Position numbers and translations under genes: made by a program
Shown here: piece by piece, positions 1 through 9,823 of the stretch
How the letters are laid out: every line of letters starts with the position of its first letter
Position numbering within the stretch: the first letter of the stretch is position 1
Assembly (NCBI GenBank): GCA_031278115.1
Contig: JAITKZ010000104.1
Coordinates: forward strand, 1 to 41,479
Length of the DNA stretch: 41,479 nt
Origin: Endomicrobium sp.
GTDB taxonomy: Bacteria; Elusimicrobiota; Endomicrobiia; Endomicrobiales; Endomicrobiaceae
Direction: 5' to 3'
Notes under the pieces: model-generated
Databases searched by the model: none
What the model was told of the DNA's origin: nothing
The model's input: the letters and a program-made list of their open reading frames with translations, nothing else

Positions 1-2190
1 TTTGGTTTTAGTTTGAATGTGCTTTCTTTGATGTCCTTATCTCTTGCAGTAGGTTTATTGATTGACGACGCTATTGTTGTCCGCGAAAATATTTTCAGGC
101 ATTATGAAGAAGGCTCAAACCCTGTAAAATCGGCAATTGACGGCACTAATGAAGTTACTTTAGCTGTTATAGCCACAACAAGTACGGTTATAGCTGTATT
201 TTTGCCAGTTGCTTTTTTAAGCGGAATAATGGGAAAGTTCTTTAAAGAATTTGGATTAACTGTAGTGTTTGCGATGATTATTTCTATTATAGACGCTTTG
301 ACAATAGCTCCTATGCTTTCCGCTTATATTATCCAAGAACACGGCGTGGCTAAAACGTCAAAAAAATCAAAATTAGGAGAAGTTAGAGCAATAATTGTAA
401 AAACTTTTAGGCGTTTAACTGTGGATTGGTTTAATGCAGTTTTTTCGTTTTGCGAGAACCTATATAAAGCTCTTATAACGTTTATAGTCAAGAAGAATAT
501 TCTAAACGTTCCTTTTAATTTTGCAGGTAAACAAAGGCATTTTATTGTCAGCTGGAAATTTGCGACATTAGCTATATCTTTCTTAATTTTCATTTCTACA
601 ATAGGAGTAGCTAAAAAGTTTTTAAAAACAACTTTTATGCCCGCTTCTGAATGGGGCGAATTTAATATAAATCTTACAGCTCAGCCCGGAACTTCTCTAG
701 ATCAAATGGATAGGTATGCCAAAGAGATAGAAATTATAATTATGAACGATCCTAACATTGAACTTGTTTCTTCAACTGTGGGTTCTGGCGATATGTTTTC
801 TAATCTTTCAAATGAGGCAGCTATCTATGTTAAAATGGTTCCTAACAATTCTAAAGGCGGACTTATTACAAAGTTGTTTAGTAAAAAAGAAAAAGATGAA
901 AGTGCAGTTAAAAGAACTTTTACCACTTCGGGAATGAAAGATTATTTTAGAAAAATTTTAAATGATAAGTACGGCGATAAATTGGAAATTTCAATAGTAA
1001 GGCAGTCTTTAGGTGGAGGAAATAATAGTGAGTTTGTTGTAGAACTTAGAGGTGCAGATGTTGATGTATTATACGATGCGGCACAAGAACTTATAAATAG
1101 GTATAAAAATATACCGCAATTTGTTGACATACATTCCAATTATAAGCCCGGAAAACCTGAAGTCCGCATTGAGATGGATACTAAGAAAATGGAACATTAT
1201 GGCGTAAGTTCAGTAGTTGTCGGAAACGAAGTAAGAGCCATGATTGACGGTGCTTTAGCAGGAAAATTTAGAGAGCACGGGCTTGAGTACGATATAAGAG
1301 TTCAATACGAAGATAGCGAAAAAGATATTGCCAAGACTTTTGACTCTATATATGTAAATAATGTTAATAATAAACTTATAAGGCTTAGAAATGTAGCTTA
1401 TGCAAAATTGTCAGAAGGTCCGACGCAGATATTTAGAAAAGATAGAACTCGTTACGTTACTGTTGAAGGAAATGTTGCTTCAGGCGGAGCTATAGGCGAA
1501 ATACAAAAAGACGCAGTAAGAATATTTAACGAATTTAAGTCCGAGCCTCAAAACTTTGATAAGTATAAAAATATAGTTTTGAATTTGTCAGGTAATGCCG
1601 AAGATATGAAAGATATGTTTAAGAGCATAATAATAGTCGGCGTTTTGTCAATAATATTTATATTTATGGTTCTTGCAAGCTTGTATGAATCTGTTATAAC
1701 GCCTTTTACAATTATGACGGCTCTTCCTCTTGCAATTATTGGCGGAATTATAGCTTTATTGATGTCCAGTCAACCTATAGATATGTTTACAATGATAGGC
1801 ATGATAATGCTGCTTGGTATCGTGGCAAAGAACTCTATTCTCTTGGTTGACTATGCTCAACAGCAAATGAGAGCTGGATTAGATATAGACGATTCAATAA
1901 TAAAAGCTGGGATCATAAGGCTTCGTCCGATACTCATGACTTCTTTTGCTTTAATTGCGGGCATGCTTCCTACAGCTTTGGGTCTTAGCGAAGTAGGACA
2001 TTTTAGAAGAGGTATGGGCATTGTTGTTATCGGCGGAGTAGTAAGCTCTACAATACTTACGCTGATAGTAATCCCGTCAATATTTGAGTATATGGATAAA
2101 ATTAGACACTTCTTGCGTAAAATTACGGGGAGACCTGATAAGAGAATGGTGGACTATACTGACGCAGAGTTGAAAGGAAAATATTTATAA
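1..2190 (+). CDS. RND-family efflux transporter, inner-membrane subunit (5' end outside window)
   Basis: Proton-driven resistance-nodulation-division pump (AcrB/MexB type) of the inner membrane, normally working with a periplasmic adaptor and an outer-membrane channel. The reading frame is open from base 1, so the TTG at 13 is not the true start; about 729 of the usual ~1030 residues are visible. It enters at TM4 with the proton-relay pair in LLIDDAIVV (visible residues ~20-27). The cytoplasmic linker, the second porter/docking half (~215-520) and TM8-TM12 follow, including GIVAKNSILLVDYA and RLRPILMTSFALIAG. Basic residues end the protein. Normal length from TM4 onward with no frameshift, so probably functional. 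The partner genes must lie upstream of the window. The substrate cannot be read from the sequence. Confidence 0.95.
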   Translation, partial: FGFSLNVLSLMSLSLAVGLLIDDAIVVRENIFRHYEEGSNPVKSAIDGTNEVTLAVIATTSTVIAVFLPVAFLSGIMGKFFKEFGLTVVFAMIISIIDALTIAPMLSAYIIQEHGVAKTSKKSKLGEVRAIIVKTFRRLTVDWFNAVFSFCENLYKALITFIVKKNILNVPFNFAGKQRHFIVSWKFATLAISFLIFISTIGVAKKFLKTTFMPASEWGEFNINLTAQPGTSLDQMDRYAKEIEIIIMNDPNIELVSSTVGSGDMFSNLSNEAAIYVKMVPNNSKGGLITKLFSKKEKDESAVKRTFTTSGMKDYFRKILNDKYGDKLEISIVRQSLGGGNNSEFVVELRGADVDVLYDAAQELINRYKNIPQFVDIHSNYKPGKPEVRIEMDTKKMEHYGVSSVVVGNEVRAMIDGALAGKFREHGLEYDIRVQYEDSEKDIAKTFDSIYVNNVNNKLIRLRNVAYAKLSEGPTQIFRKDRTRYVTVEGNVASGGAIGEIQKDAVRIFNEFKSEPQNFDKYKNIVLNLSGNAEDMKDMFKSIIIVGVLSIIFIFMVLASLYESVITPFTIMTALPLAIIGGIIALLMSSQPIDMFTMIGMIMLLGIVAKNSILLVDYAQQQMRAGLDIDDSIIKAGIIRLRPILMTSFALIAGMLPTALGLSEVGHFRRGMGIVVIGGVVSSTILTLIVIPSIFEYMDKIRHFLRKITGRPDKRMVDYTDAELKGKYL

Positions 2191-2475
2191 CTGCGGTAAA
2201 ATTATTTTTGACTTTTGCAAATTAGTAATATATAATATCTAAGTATATCTGATAGTCCCCCCCTCCCGAAGAAAAAGGAAATATTTAGATACTTCTGGAT
2301 TACCATAAATCTATAATAATCTATGACAAAATAATTTTATATACAAATTTTCCTACCCAAAAGACACTAAAATATACCTATTTGAGTTTTTTCACTCTCA
2401 AAATCCTTCCTTTTTACTCTATCCGATAAAGTCAGGTTCTAAATAAACTTAAGTTTTACTTATGTTAAATTTACT
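2191..2475. other. intergenic region after the RND gene, no gene seen
   Basis: No ORF with a ribosome-binding site is seen on either strand. It holds a C7-T-C3 tract at 2257-2267 in otherwise AT-rich DNA. This is the reverse complement of the poly-G motifs seen later in the window, but no start codon sits at the right distance on the minus strand. No convincing hairpin terminator follows the RND gene. Confidence 0.5.
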
Positions 2476-2481
2476 TTGACT

Positions 2482-2694
2482 ATGTTTAATTTAGAAAATT
2501 TGTTTCAGGAACATATAAATGAGTTTAATTTCAAGAGACAAAGTCCTATCAAGGCTGATAATGATGATAAGATTCTTTCCAATAAACTTAAGAAAATTTA
2601 CTCTGAACTTAAATCCAAAAAGGTTTTTGTAGATTTAGTTCCTACTTTTGAATATAACGTAAAAATAATTATGAAGGAAGAATTTTTTGGCTGA
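2482..2694 (+). CDS. small hypothetical protein, doubtful
   Basis: An ATG at 2482 opens a 70-residue frame rich in Lys, Asn and Glu (MFNLENLFQEHINEF...). A TTG two codons earlier (2476) is less likely as a start. No Shine-Dalgarno sequence precedes either. No signal peptide, membrane segment or recognised domain. It overlaps by one base a 19-residue coiled-coil-like ORF at 2694-2753 (NMEQRIKELEERLS). I do not recognise it. Either a small accessory gene or a remnant; the whole 2.4-3.5 kb stretch looks decayed. Confidence 0.3.
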   Translation: MFNLENLFQEHINEFNFKRQSPIKADNDDKILSNKLKKIYSELKSKKVFVDLVPTFEYNVKIIMKEEFFG

Positions 2695-2766
2695 TGGCAA
2701 ATATTAAAAATATGGAACAAAGGATAAAAGAATTAGAAGAAAGATTAAGCTAAAAAAGGAAGAAAA

Positions 2767-2835
2767 ATGACTAGAACAATAGCAATATTAATATTAGCGT
2801 GCCAAATAGCAATATTAACAATACTAACTACTTAG
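2767..2835 (+). CDS. 22-residue hydrophobic peptide, doubtful
   Basis: An ATG preceded by AAAGGAAGAAAA (a good ribosome-binding site) opens a 22-codon frame that is almost entirely one hydrophobic helix (AILILACQIAILTIL). The next frame continues immediately into a Lys/Glu-rich segment, so this may be the membrane anchor of a longer protein now out of frame, or a genuine small membrane peptide. Function unknown. Confidence 0.3.
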   Translation: MTRTIAILILACQIAILTILTT

Positions 2836-3004
2836 TGATAGACCAACAATTAAAAATGAAAAGAGTGACGAAGAAATATATAAAGAAGAATTAGACAGAT
2901 GTCTTAAACAAGCTAAATACTGGGCTGACAAAGTTAAAGAACTTTACGAAAAAGAAGATGAAGAAGAAAGAGCTAAAAAAGAGAACAAAAACCAAAAGGA
3001 TTAA
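2828..3004 (+). pseudogene. remnant encoding a charged helical tail
   Basis: A 58-codon open stretch without a start codon encodes a highly charged helix (YKEELDRCLKQAKYW, then KVKELYEKEDEEERAKK) and ends in TAA. It directly follows, in another frame, the hydrophobic peptide at 2767-2835. Joined by one frameshift they would give an N-terminal membrane anchor plus a coiled-coil tail, the layout of small inner-membrane spanin-like or division-like proteins. That is an inference from shape only; no family is recognised. Confidence 0.3.
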
Positions 3005-3285
3005 AACTTTTGGGAGGTTGTAAGACAAGCGAAGTGAAACTAATCACCCCATCCATTGTTTTGTGGGACTTAAATATATGGTCAACGGTAAATATAAGTC
3101 ATATTTTAAGATGGAGTACCATTCCGAAAAAAGAGCAACTTTTATTTTTAATACACGGTTAGATATGAATTCCATAATCCAAGTCCCCACATCCTGTGTC
3201 ATATATTGCCATGAATAGCCAGCAGATAGTACTAATTTAGAACGGTTTAATAGTGATAACTGATGAATAACAATAATAGAGAGGA
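3005..3285. other. gene-free stretch, probably decayed coding sequence
   Basis: Open stretches of 40-60 codons exist on both strands, for example plus-strand LLGGCKTSEVKLITP at ~3007-3051, but none has a start codon with a ribosome-binding site. None matches a family I know. Best read as degraded accessory DNA. Confidence 0.4.
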
Positions 3286-3380
3286 AAGCGGTATGCTAGC
3301 AGATAAGTTTGATTTAAAAAATACAATTAGTTCCTAAATATTAAATCAAGCACAGCGATACTTATTTGCTGCATACCGCT
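3286..3380. repeat. long imperfect inverted repeat / hairpin
   Basis: The left arm starts AGCGGTATGC (3286-3295) and the right arm ends GCATACCGCT (3371-3380): 10 perfectly paired bases. They are followed inward by AGCAGATAAG against CTTATTTGCT, then TTTGATTTA against TAAATCAAG, with a 1-nt bulge on the left and a 10-nt bulge on the right. The whole folds into one ~95-nt stem with a short AT loop. No U-run follows, so it is not a simple terminator. It could be a MITE-like element, a structured RNA or a cruciform regulatory site upstream of the autotransporter gene. Confidence 0.6.
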
Positions 3381-3518
3381 GTAGTATAATCCTTTTAAAG
3401 CTACCTGAATTGCTTTTTAGCTATAAATGACGATTTTTACTGAATTATTGAAAGTGAAATATATAAAATGTTAAACTCTGAATGTTTAGAATGGGATTGA
3501 TTTAGTTTGGAGGGGATT

Positions 3519-3893
3519 ATGAAGCGGATTTTATTGTTGTCAGTGTTTATATTATTTTTGATAGCAGTTAAAGTAAACGCGCAAGCGGTAGAGGTATCTA
3601 GCTTTTCATATCTAAATAATCTTATGCACTCAGATAGATCTCAAACAATATCGTTGTCAGCATCAGCAATTATGTCTCTTAATGATTATGACTATGTTGG
3701 TTCAAATTCAAAAATAATTTATGGGAACAAGATTGTTTTAGATGGAGGAATGAAATATTCCGGTTTTAAAGTTGGTCATGGAAAGCATTTAAACATTATA
3801 GATTTAACAATGCAAAATTTTTGTCACTATAAACATTTTTATTCTGGAAGATCAATTTTTTGCATGAAGCGTCGTTCCTTGCGACAGGGATGA
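3519..3893 (+). pseudogene. autotransporter (Pmp-like) fragment 1: signal peptide and passenger start
   Basis: First of four pieces (3519-6657) of one outer-membrane autotransporter. ATG 3519 follows GGAGGGG; a TTG at 3507 lies upstream of that ribosome-binding site and is rejected. A clear Sec signal peptide (MKRILLLSVFILFLIAV, cleavage near NAQA) is followed by passenger sequence. The frame ends after ~125 codons; homologous passenger repeats resume in another frame at about 3860, next to a T6 run (3856-3861). A single-base indel there explains the break. As it stands, translation would yield only a short secreted stub. Confidence 0.75.
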
Positions 3894-4744
3894 TAGATTT
3901 TATGAATAATGGTGCTCAGGAAGGCGGGGCAATTTTTGTTAGAAATTCAACAAGTAGTTTTAATGCTTCAGTAACAAATTTCAAGTACAACAGCGCAATT
4001 TCTGGTGGGGGTGCTATATATGTTAAAGATTCAAATATAATTTTTAATAGTTCAACAATAAATTTTATAGGAAATAGTGTGACACTTAGAGATGGATATA
4101 ATTACGGCGGAGCAATTTTTGTTAATACTTCTGTAGTTAGTTTTAGCAGTTCAGCAATAAATTTTATAGATAATAATACGCTGAGTGGCAGCAACAATAG
4201 TTATGGCGGAGCAATATATGCTGCTAGAAATACAGCAATAGATTTTAAAAATTCAGCAGTAAATTTTATAAATAATAATGCAAGCTCTGAAGGCGGAGCG
4301 GTTTATGTTGATGGAAATTCGCAGATTATTTTTAGTAGATCAGTGATAAACTTCACGGCTAACAAAACAGGGTTGTTCGGCGGAGCAATCCTTTTAAACG
4401 GTAATTCTATAATTAGTTTTAATAATTCTGAAGTAAACTTTACAAACAATAACATAAGTCCATTAGGCAACTACGGTGGTGCGATTTGTGTGAGTAATTC
4501 AATACTCAATTGCAGCAATTCAACAATAAATTTTATAGGTAACAATGCAGGTAGCAGTAGTAACAATAGTTGTGGCGGTGCGATTTATTCAATAAATTCA
4601 AATATAATGCTTAACGGAAGCACAAGATTTATTAATAATCAAGCAGGAAGTAAAGGCGGAGCAATATATATGGATGGAGGTGTATTAGATATAGAAACAA
4701 ATGATGGGAAAACGACGGAATTTAGCGAAAAATACAGCGAATAA
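3860..4744 (+). pseudogene. autotransporter fragment 2: GGAI-repeat passenger (beta-helix)
   Basis: About 290 codons made of imperfect ~28-37-residue repeats built around (Y)GGAI(F/Y)V, then S..N/I.F.NS..NF..N. This is the GGA(I/L/V) pattern of chlamydial polymorphic outer-membrane proteins and similar type V passengers, which fold as right-handed beta-helices and display adhesins. Roughly eight repeats are visible. There is no start codon with a ribosome-binding site; the piece continues fragment 1 after a frameshift and runs out at EKYSE*, where fragment 3 takes over. The nearly identical DNA of the repeats makes recombinational change in repeat number likely. Confidence 0.75.
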
Positions 4745-5111
4745 TAAAGCAAACGCTATTTATTTAACAGGTGAAGCTATTGTAAATTTTAATAATAGAG
4801 ATGGAGCTGTTGTGAATATGTTTGACGCGATAGCAAGCAGTTATAGAAAAGCCGTTGTAAACATTAATGGAAGTGGAGAGTTTAATTTAAGTTCAACGGA
4901 GCAATCAATAATACCGAACTTAAATATAAATGATAGAAGCAAGTTTAACTTAGGAATAGGGACACCATTACAAGTAACAGGGAATTTGAGAATAGAGCAT
5001 GATGCCGTATTTAATATTGGAAATGGTGGCAAAGATGTTATATATACACCTTGGCAACTATATACAAAATGGGACATTAAAGATGGATATATTTGGAAGT
5101 GGAGGGAATGA
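4701..5111 (+). pseudogene. autotransporter fragment 3: end of passenger
   Basis: Third frame of the same gene. From about 4735 it reads KANAIYLTGEAIVNFNN and on through NINGSGEFNLSS, the usual C-terminal passenger region just before an autotransporter barrel. It ends at WKWRE*. The junction with fragment 2 lies near 4715-4740 and that with fragment 4 near 5085-5105. Neither end has translation signals, so this is coding sequence stranded by frameshifts and not an independent gene. Confidence 0.7.
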
Positions 5112-6657
5112 GGGATGGGGAGAGAGCGACCAAATAATAGTAAATAGTAAAATAAGTTTGGGAGAAGCCAGCAAATTGCACATAATAGAAAACGGGGACT
5201 GCAGTAAAAGGGCGTATATGTTGATAAGATATGGGACTCTTGAAGGGCGGTTTGGATCTTTAATGTCGTTGGTAAATCACGATATGGAATATGAATACGA
5301 AGGACGATGGATAGTGCTTTTACCTAAGGAAGAAGAATCTTTAACGTCGCAGGGTGTCGCGGTTGCGGTACCGACACCTACGGATTTACAATTGGATTTA
5401 GGTGTATTGGGATCTAATCCATCTGTGTTATCAGGAATTTCTTGTTTTTCAGATGGAACATCGGGAGGCGAATCATTAAGCCTAAGTCAAAAAGAGTTGG
5501 CAGAGAGAATAGAAAATTTATCAAAATCAAATAAACTGCAAAAACATACAGATTTATATACGGCGCTGAGAATATTACAATATCTTGAGCCAGTTGAAAA
5601 GAAAGAAGCGTTAGAAGGTACGAGGGGATATTTTATAAGTAACGCGATAATAAGCCAAGGAATGGGTAGAACGATAAAAGGAGTGTACGAGCATATAGAT
5701 ATTAACTGGAATAAAAAATGCACGAAAATAGAAGAACCAAAGAATGAACCGTTTAATAATGATAAATCATACAAGTGCGAATTATTAGTAGAAGATACTA
5801 GTTCAAGAAAAGATAAATGGGTAAAAGGAATATGGGGAGAGGTGCAAGGACAGTTAATAAGAATGGAAGAGCAAGAGAATTCGCCTAAGAAATTTGAAGT
5901 AAACGGAGGCGCCGTTGTCATAGGTTTTGATGTTATGACAAAGGAAGATATTAAAATAGGAGTATTAGGGCAATTCAATAGAAATTGGATAAAGCAAGAC
6001 AAAAACAAAGGCGAGATAAATAATAACGGACTAGGAATATACGCTGGAATAAATAAAGGAAGATTTGATGCAAAAACGATGCTTTTAGGAAGTATAAGCG
6101 AGTATGAAATGACAAGAGTTATAAGACTTGGCTTTTCCGATGAGGCAAAAGGAAAAACCAACGGAATAAATGGGAATCTGGATATGGAAATAAGATACAA
6201 AGTACCGTTATGGAGCGATATTCAAGGCAGAGAAGTATGTAAACTGACATTGAGACCATATACGGGCGTAACAGCAACGATAGTGAATACAAAAGGATAT
6301 AAAGAGACGGGAATGTATTCAATGAGATTAGACGTAAAAGAGAATAATTATTTTAAGTCGTCGTTAAGAGCGGGAGTAAGGCTAACAGGTGAAAGAAGAA
6401 GTTTTAAATGGGATATATCGGCTGGTGTTGGTTATGTGGCAGCGGGAAGAAAAGCAAAGATAGATAGCAAAGTGATTGACACAGATGTGCAAGTTCCGTC
6501 AAGCGGGATTGAACTTGGAAAGGTATCGTTAGAAGTCGATATAGCGGGTGGATATAGCATAAAGGAAGGATTGGATATATATGCAAATGCAGATATAGTT
6601 AAAGCGGATAATTACAGAACTCTTTCCGGAAACATAGGGGTGAATATTCGTTTTTGA
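4999..6657 (+). pseudogene. autotransporter fragment 4: linker and outer-membrane beta-barrel
   Basis: True homology starts near 5090 (GSGGNEGWGESDQIIV) and runs to the last codon. The final ~280 residues alternate hydrophobic and polar residues as in autotransporter barrels: VKGIWGEVQGQLIRM opens the barrel, GINKGRFDAKTMLLG and RPYTGVTATIVNTKG lie within it, and the protein ends NIRF with the terminal Phe needed by the Bam complex. This part is open without interruption, so the barrel was intact until recently. The coding strand is purine-rich, unlike the metabolic genes. Without fragments 1-3 in frame it has no signal peptide. An internal ATG without a convincing ribosome-binding site is the only available start. 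Confidence 0.8.
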
Positions 6658-6829
6658 AACATTGTCAATAATAAAACAAACATACAAATAAATATTTTGA
6701 CGTTTAAATTTTTTTTGTTTGATAGCGGGGTTGTTGCGCTGTTTTTATATTCTGCGTCGCTATCTTTTAGAACTCCATGTAATAATTCAAAAATATGTAA
6801 TTTTTTCTATCTAGTTAAAGGATATAAAA

Positions 6830-7129
6830 ATGAACTACAAAAAGAAGTTACTAAAGGAAGCAGTTGCAATTTTAACAATGTTAAGTTTTCTCACAGCGTT
6901 TTGCGGAGAGAAATTATCTTGGGCGCAGATGCAAGACAATCAAAAATCTAACAATGAACTCAAGAAGATTTTTGAGAAGGCGCCAGCAATATCCGATGAA
7001 TACGGTAAGATTACAACTATGTCGGATTGGCGCAGCGAAAAAGTAATTGTAAATATACAGGACTTGCATAGCCATGCCCAAATGCAGAGGAATATAGAAA
7101 GGATTATAGAACTCCTTCAGAGATGTTGA
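6830..7129 (+). pseudogene. giant secreted protein, fragment 1 (signal peptide, 'IQDLHSH' motif)
   Basis: First of four pieces of one gene (6830-12824). ATG 6830 follows AAAGGATATAAAA. An N-terminal signal peptide (AVAILTMLSFLTAF, cleavage near LSWAQ) leads to EKVIVNIQDLHSHAQMQRNI at residues ~70-89. That motif opens a module I recognise from large uncharacterised proteins of Elusimicrobiota and Omnitrophota; no activity is established to my knowledge. The frame stops at LLQRC*. The next piece starts in another frame and appears to lack part of the expected module, so a deletion and a frameshift are both likely. Confidence 0.7.
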
Positions 7130-8331
7130 AAGAAGAAAGGCAGTTAATAGAAAGGATAAGAGCGGCATATTCGTATGACCAAATGGAAGAAGAAATAGCG
7201 TTTATAGAAAATTTTTACAGTTATTTTGCAGACTATTTGAAAAATAGGCTAATGGCGGCGGACTATGAATATTTTGTTAGGAATTTTGATGAGTTTAAGA
7301 GATTATATGCAAAATATGCGGTGCTAAACAATATAAAATCATTAGAGAAAGATTTTGAGTTGTTGAATGCATATTACAATTTAAACAATGATAGGAACGA
7401 GATATTTATAAAGAATATATTTAAAGTTTTGGAGCAAGATTACACTGGAGAGAGTTTATTAGGGAATAAAGGTGAGAAAAATAGTGCGAAAGAGCGTAAG
7501 CGTACAGTTAAAACTGGCAGTTTGCAGCATAGAACGGCAACGGAGTGTCTGGATAATGCAAAAGAGGTAGTTATAGTAGTAACAGGCGGGTATCACAGTT
7601 TAGGACTGACAAATATTTTAAATGATAAAAAATTAACAAATATAGTTATCACACCAACGATAACAGGGAATATTAGTAAAGCGAAAGAAATATATGAGGG
7701 GATAGTAAAGGAGCAAAGCATATTTTTGAAAGAAGCGCTAGCTTTTACAATTCCATCGCAGATGGCGCAAGCGGAGCAATTTAAATATTTTGTAAGAGCT
7801 GGGATAGAAGTAATAAAAGAGACAGGATATTCAAGGGAAATAATAATGGAATTAGCCGCAGCGATAAATGAATCGTACGGGGAAGGGATTATAGAGCTGC
7901 TCACATTTGAGGATAATAGAACGACAATAAAATTTAAGAATGGAAGCTCAGTAATAATTCAAAATGACAAGGGGGTATTATCAATAAAAGAAGGAGGATT
8001 TGATATAGAGACGGTAAGAGATGTTCCTCAGATAGAATTAGAAGCAGAGGAAGAGCCCCAGTCTGGAAATGCAGAAGGTTCATTTATGAGGGAAGTATTA
8101 GCCGGGGAAATTTTAGAACCAAGAGAAATGTTAAAGAAGTTCTACGCATTTGCGTATAATCGTAATATTTATTCAATGTTGAGTGCGGATGGTTTAATAT
8201 TTGAGCTTGACGAATATACAAGAAAGGAAAATATTAGAGAAATAGAAGGAGTGAGTATAGAAGTAATAGCAAAGATGCCAAAAGAGATACAGGAATATGT
8301 GTTTTGCACATATATTAGGGAGGGAAGTTAA
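7123..8331 (+). pseudogene. giant secreted protein, fragment 2
   Basis: Continues the module opened by fragment 1. It is helical and Lys/Glu-rich up to ~residue 110. Then comes the conserved-looking core EVVIVVTGGYHSLGLTNIL with NIVITPTITGN, which closes the same 'IQDLHSH' module in related proteins. The tail (KMPKEIQEYVFCTYIREGS*) goes out of frame where fragment 3 continues ILGREVNIKNFSEAAR. The internal ATG at 7123 has no convincing ribosome-binding site. The coding strand is strongly purine-rich. A Lys/Arg/Thr-rich insertion at residues ~125-145 looks non-native. Confidence 0.65.
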
Positions 8332-9823
8332 TATTAAAAATTTTAGCGAAGCAGCGAGGGCTACAATAGCGGCGATAGCAGAGTTAGGACATATATTTAG
8401 AGCAAGCAGGGAAGAAAGTTATTTTGAAAAGTTTTTAAGAATGCACGATGTAGAAGGAGATGTAGAAAAGGAAAGGAAATATGAGCTAAGAAAAGTTGGG
8501 TTGGTAGGAATAAGGCAGGCGGTAAACTTAGCGTTGAATCAGACGGGAATAGGTTTAACCGAAAGATTCTGTAAAGCGCTGGAGAAAGCCTTTGGAATAC
8601 ATAGAGACTGGAATATTGCTCATCCTGAGGCAATGCTAGAACTTACTGACGACAGACTAAAGGATATATTGAACAGCATTAATCAATTTGGCTTTATCAC
8701 TTATATTGGAGCAGAAGAGTTAATTTTAGTGTTACAAGAAATTAAACGTGAATTGCAACAGGGCAGAACTTTACAGTCTTTTGTTGTGAAATTTTTAAAG
8801 GATGTCAAATTAAATAATTTCCGTGGCAAAATAAAGGAAGTTCTTCAAGAAGTTATTATAGAAGCAGAAAGTATCTGTCCTGATGATAAAGTACATATTC
8901 TTGGAATTCAACCGACCGAACTAAAAAGGTTCTTGATAGGAAGATTCATTAAAAATAAGAATATGAATCAACAAGAAATAGATTTTTTAAAAAATTCCAG
9001 TAAGTTTATGTTATCTATATTTTTTGATTATAAAACTATAGACAAAATGTTAAAAGAAAGTGAAGTAGGAAAAAATGCAATATTGACTATACTAGAACAA
9101 TTATCTAATTCTAATGAGGAAATGAAAAATAACTTACTAAGAGTTTTAACAGACTCTATTATTCCAGATACATATGTAGATGATAGTTATCAATTTTTAC
9201 CTGCAGAAAGTGAAGAGAAAAATATTTTAGCTAATAATATTGAATTTTTAGTTAATTTGAGAAAAAATTTTATTCGCTCCGAGCCGCAAGATAGAGTAAA
9301 ATTAAATAATATTGAAAAACTTATTACAGAACTTGTAAAAGAAGGCGATCTTGTAAAATATTTTTCCGAAGAAGAAGCTAAATATTTTACAATTCTTAAA
9401 AACTCTAAAAACAACGGTTATTTAATTCAAGTAGCTTCTACTTCAACAAATGATATTATGTATAGATTATATGCTTTTATGTATCTAGAAATTAATAGAT
9501 ATGAGGATCCAGGTTATAATAAATCCGCAATAGTTTCTGACTTAATTTCTGCTTTTAAAAATAAAATAATGAATTTTGAGTTTTACACAGGTTCACAAAT
9601 AGTAAGGACTTCTGAATTTGGAGTACCAGAAAGTGTACGAGAAGGTTTTATTAACTTTAGGCTGAGATCGCTTATAACAGGGGTCAATTTAATATTAATT
9701 TCGTTATTAGAAGAACAATTTGGAAAAGATATCATCATCAACCCAACTCAATTAAAAGAATTGTACGACTTAATATCAAAAGCTGTGTTTACGATGCAAA
9801 CTGCAGGTGAGGCGGGTAAATAA
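8297..9823 (+). pseudogene. giant secreted protein, fragment 3 (repeat copy A, then helical region)
   Basis: Up to about 8620 this encodes repeat copy A (TIAAIAELGHIFRAS, then EKFLRMHDVEG, then EKAFGIHRDWN). It matches copy B at 10885-11125 of fragment 4. From about 8630 both the sequence style and the base composition change: ordinary codons replace the purine-rich ones and an all-helical, charged region follows to the end (KAVFTMQTAGEAGK*). This second part belongs with the metallopeptidase-like segment of fragment 4, reached by a single-base frameshift near 9800-9810. No signal peptide or ribosome-binding site of its own. Confidence 0.6.

Noticed and set aside
2257..2267. C7-T-C3 tract as a minus-strand poly-G ribosome-binding site
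   Set aside because: No minus-strand start codon follows at suitable distance and no ORF is present there.
3900..4700. CRISPR-like or satellite repeat array
   Set aside because: The repetitive GGCGGAGCAAT units are degenerate codons of the GGAI passenger repeats, irregularly spaced and within an open frame.
5487..6200. 237-codon minus-strand ORF
   Set aside because: Mirror of the autotransporter barrel coding sequence. Composition-driven, no start signals, no family features.
6697..6951. 84-codon ORF before the giant secreted protein
   Set aside because: TTG start without ribosome-binding site and overlaps the better-supported ATG 6830 frame with a signal peptide. The TTGACG nearby lacks a usable -10.
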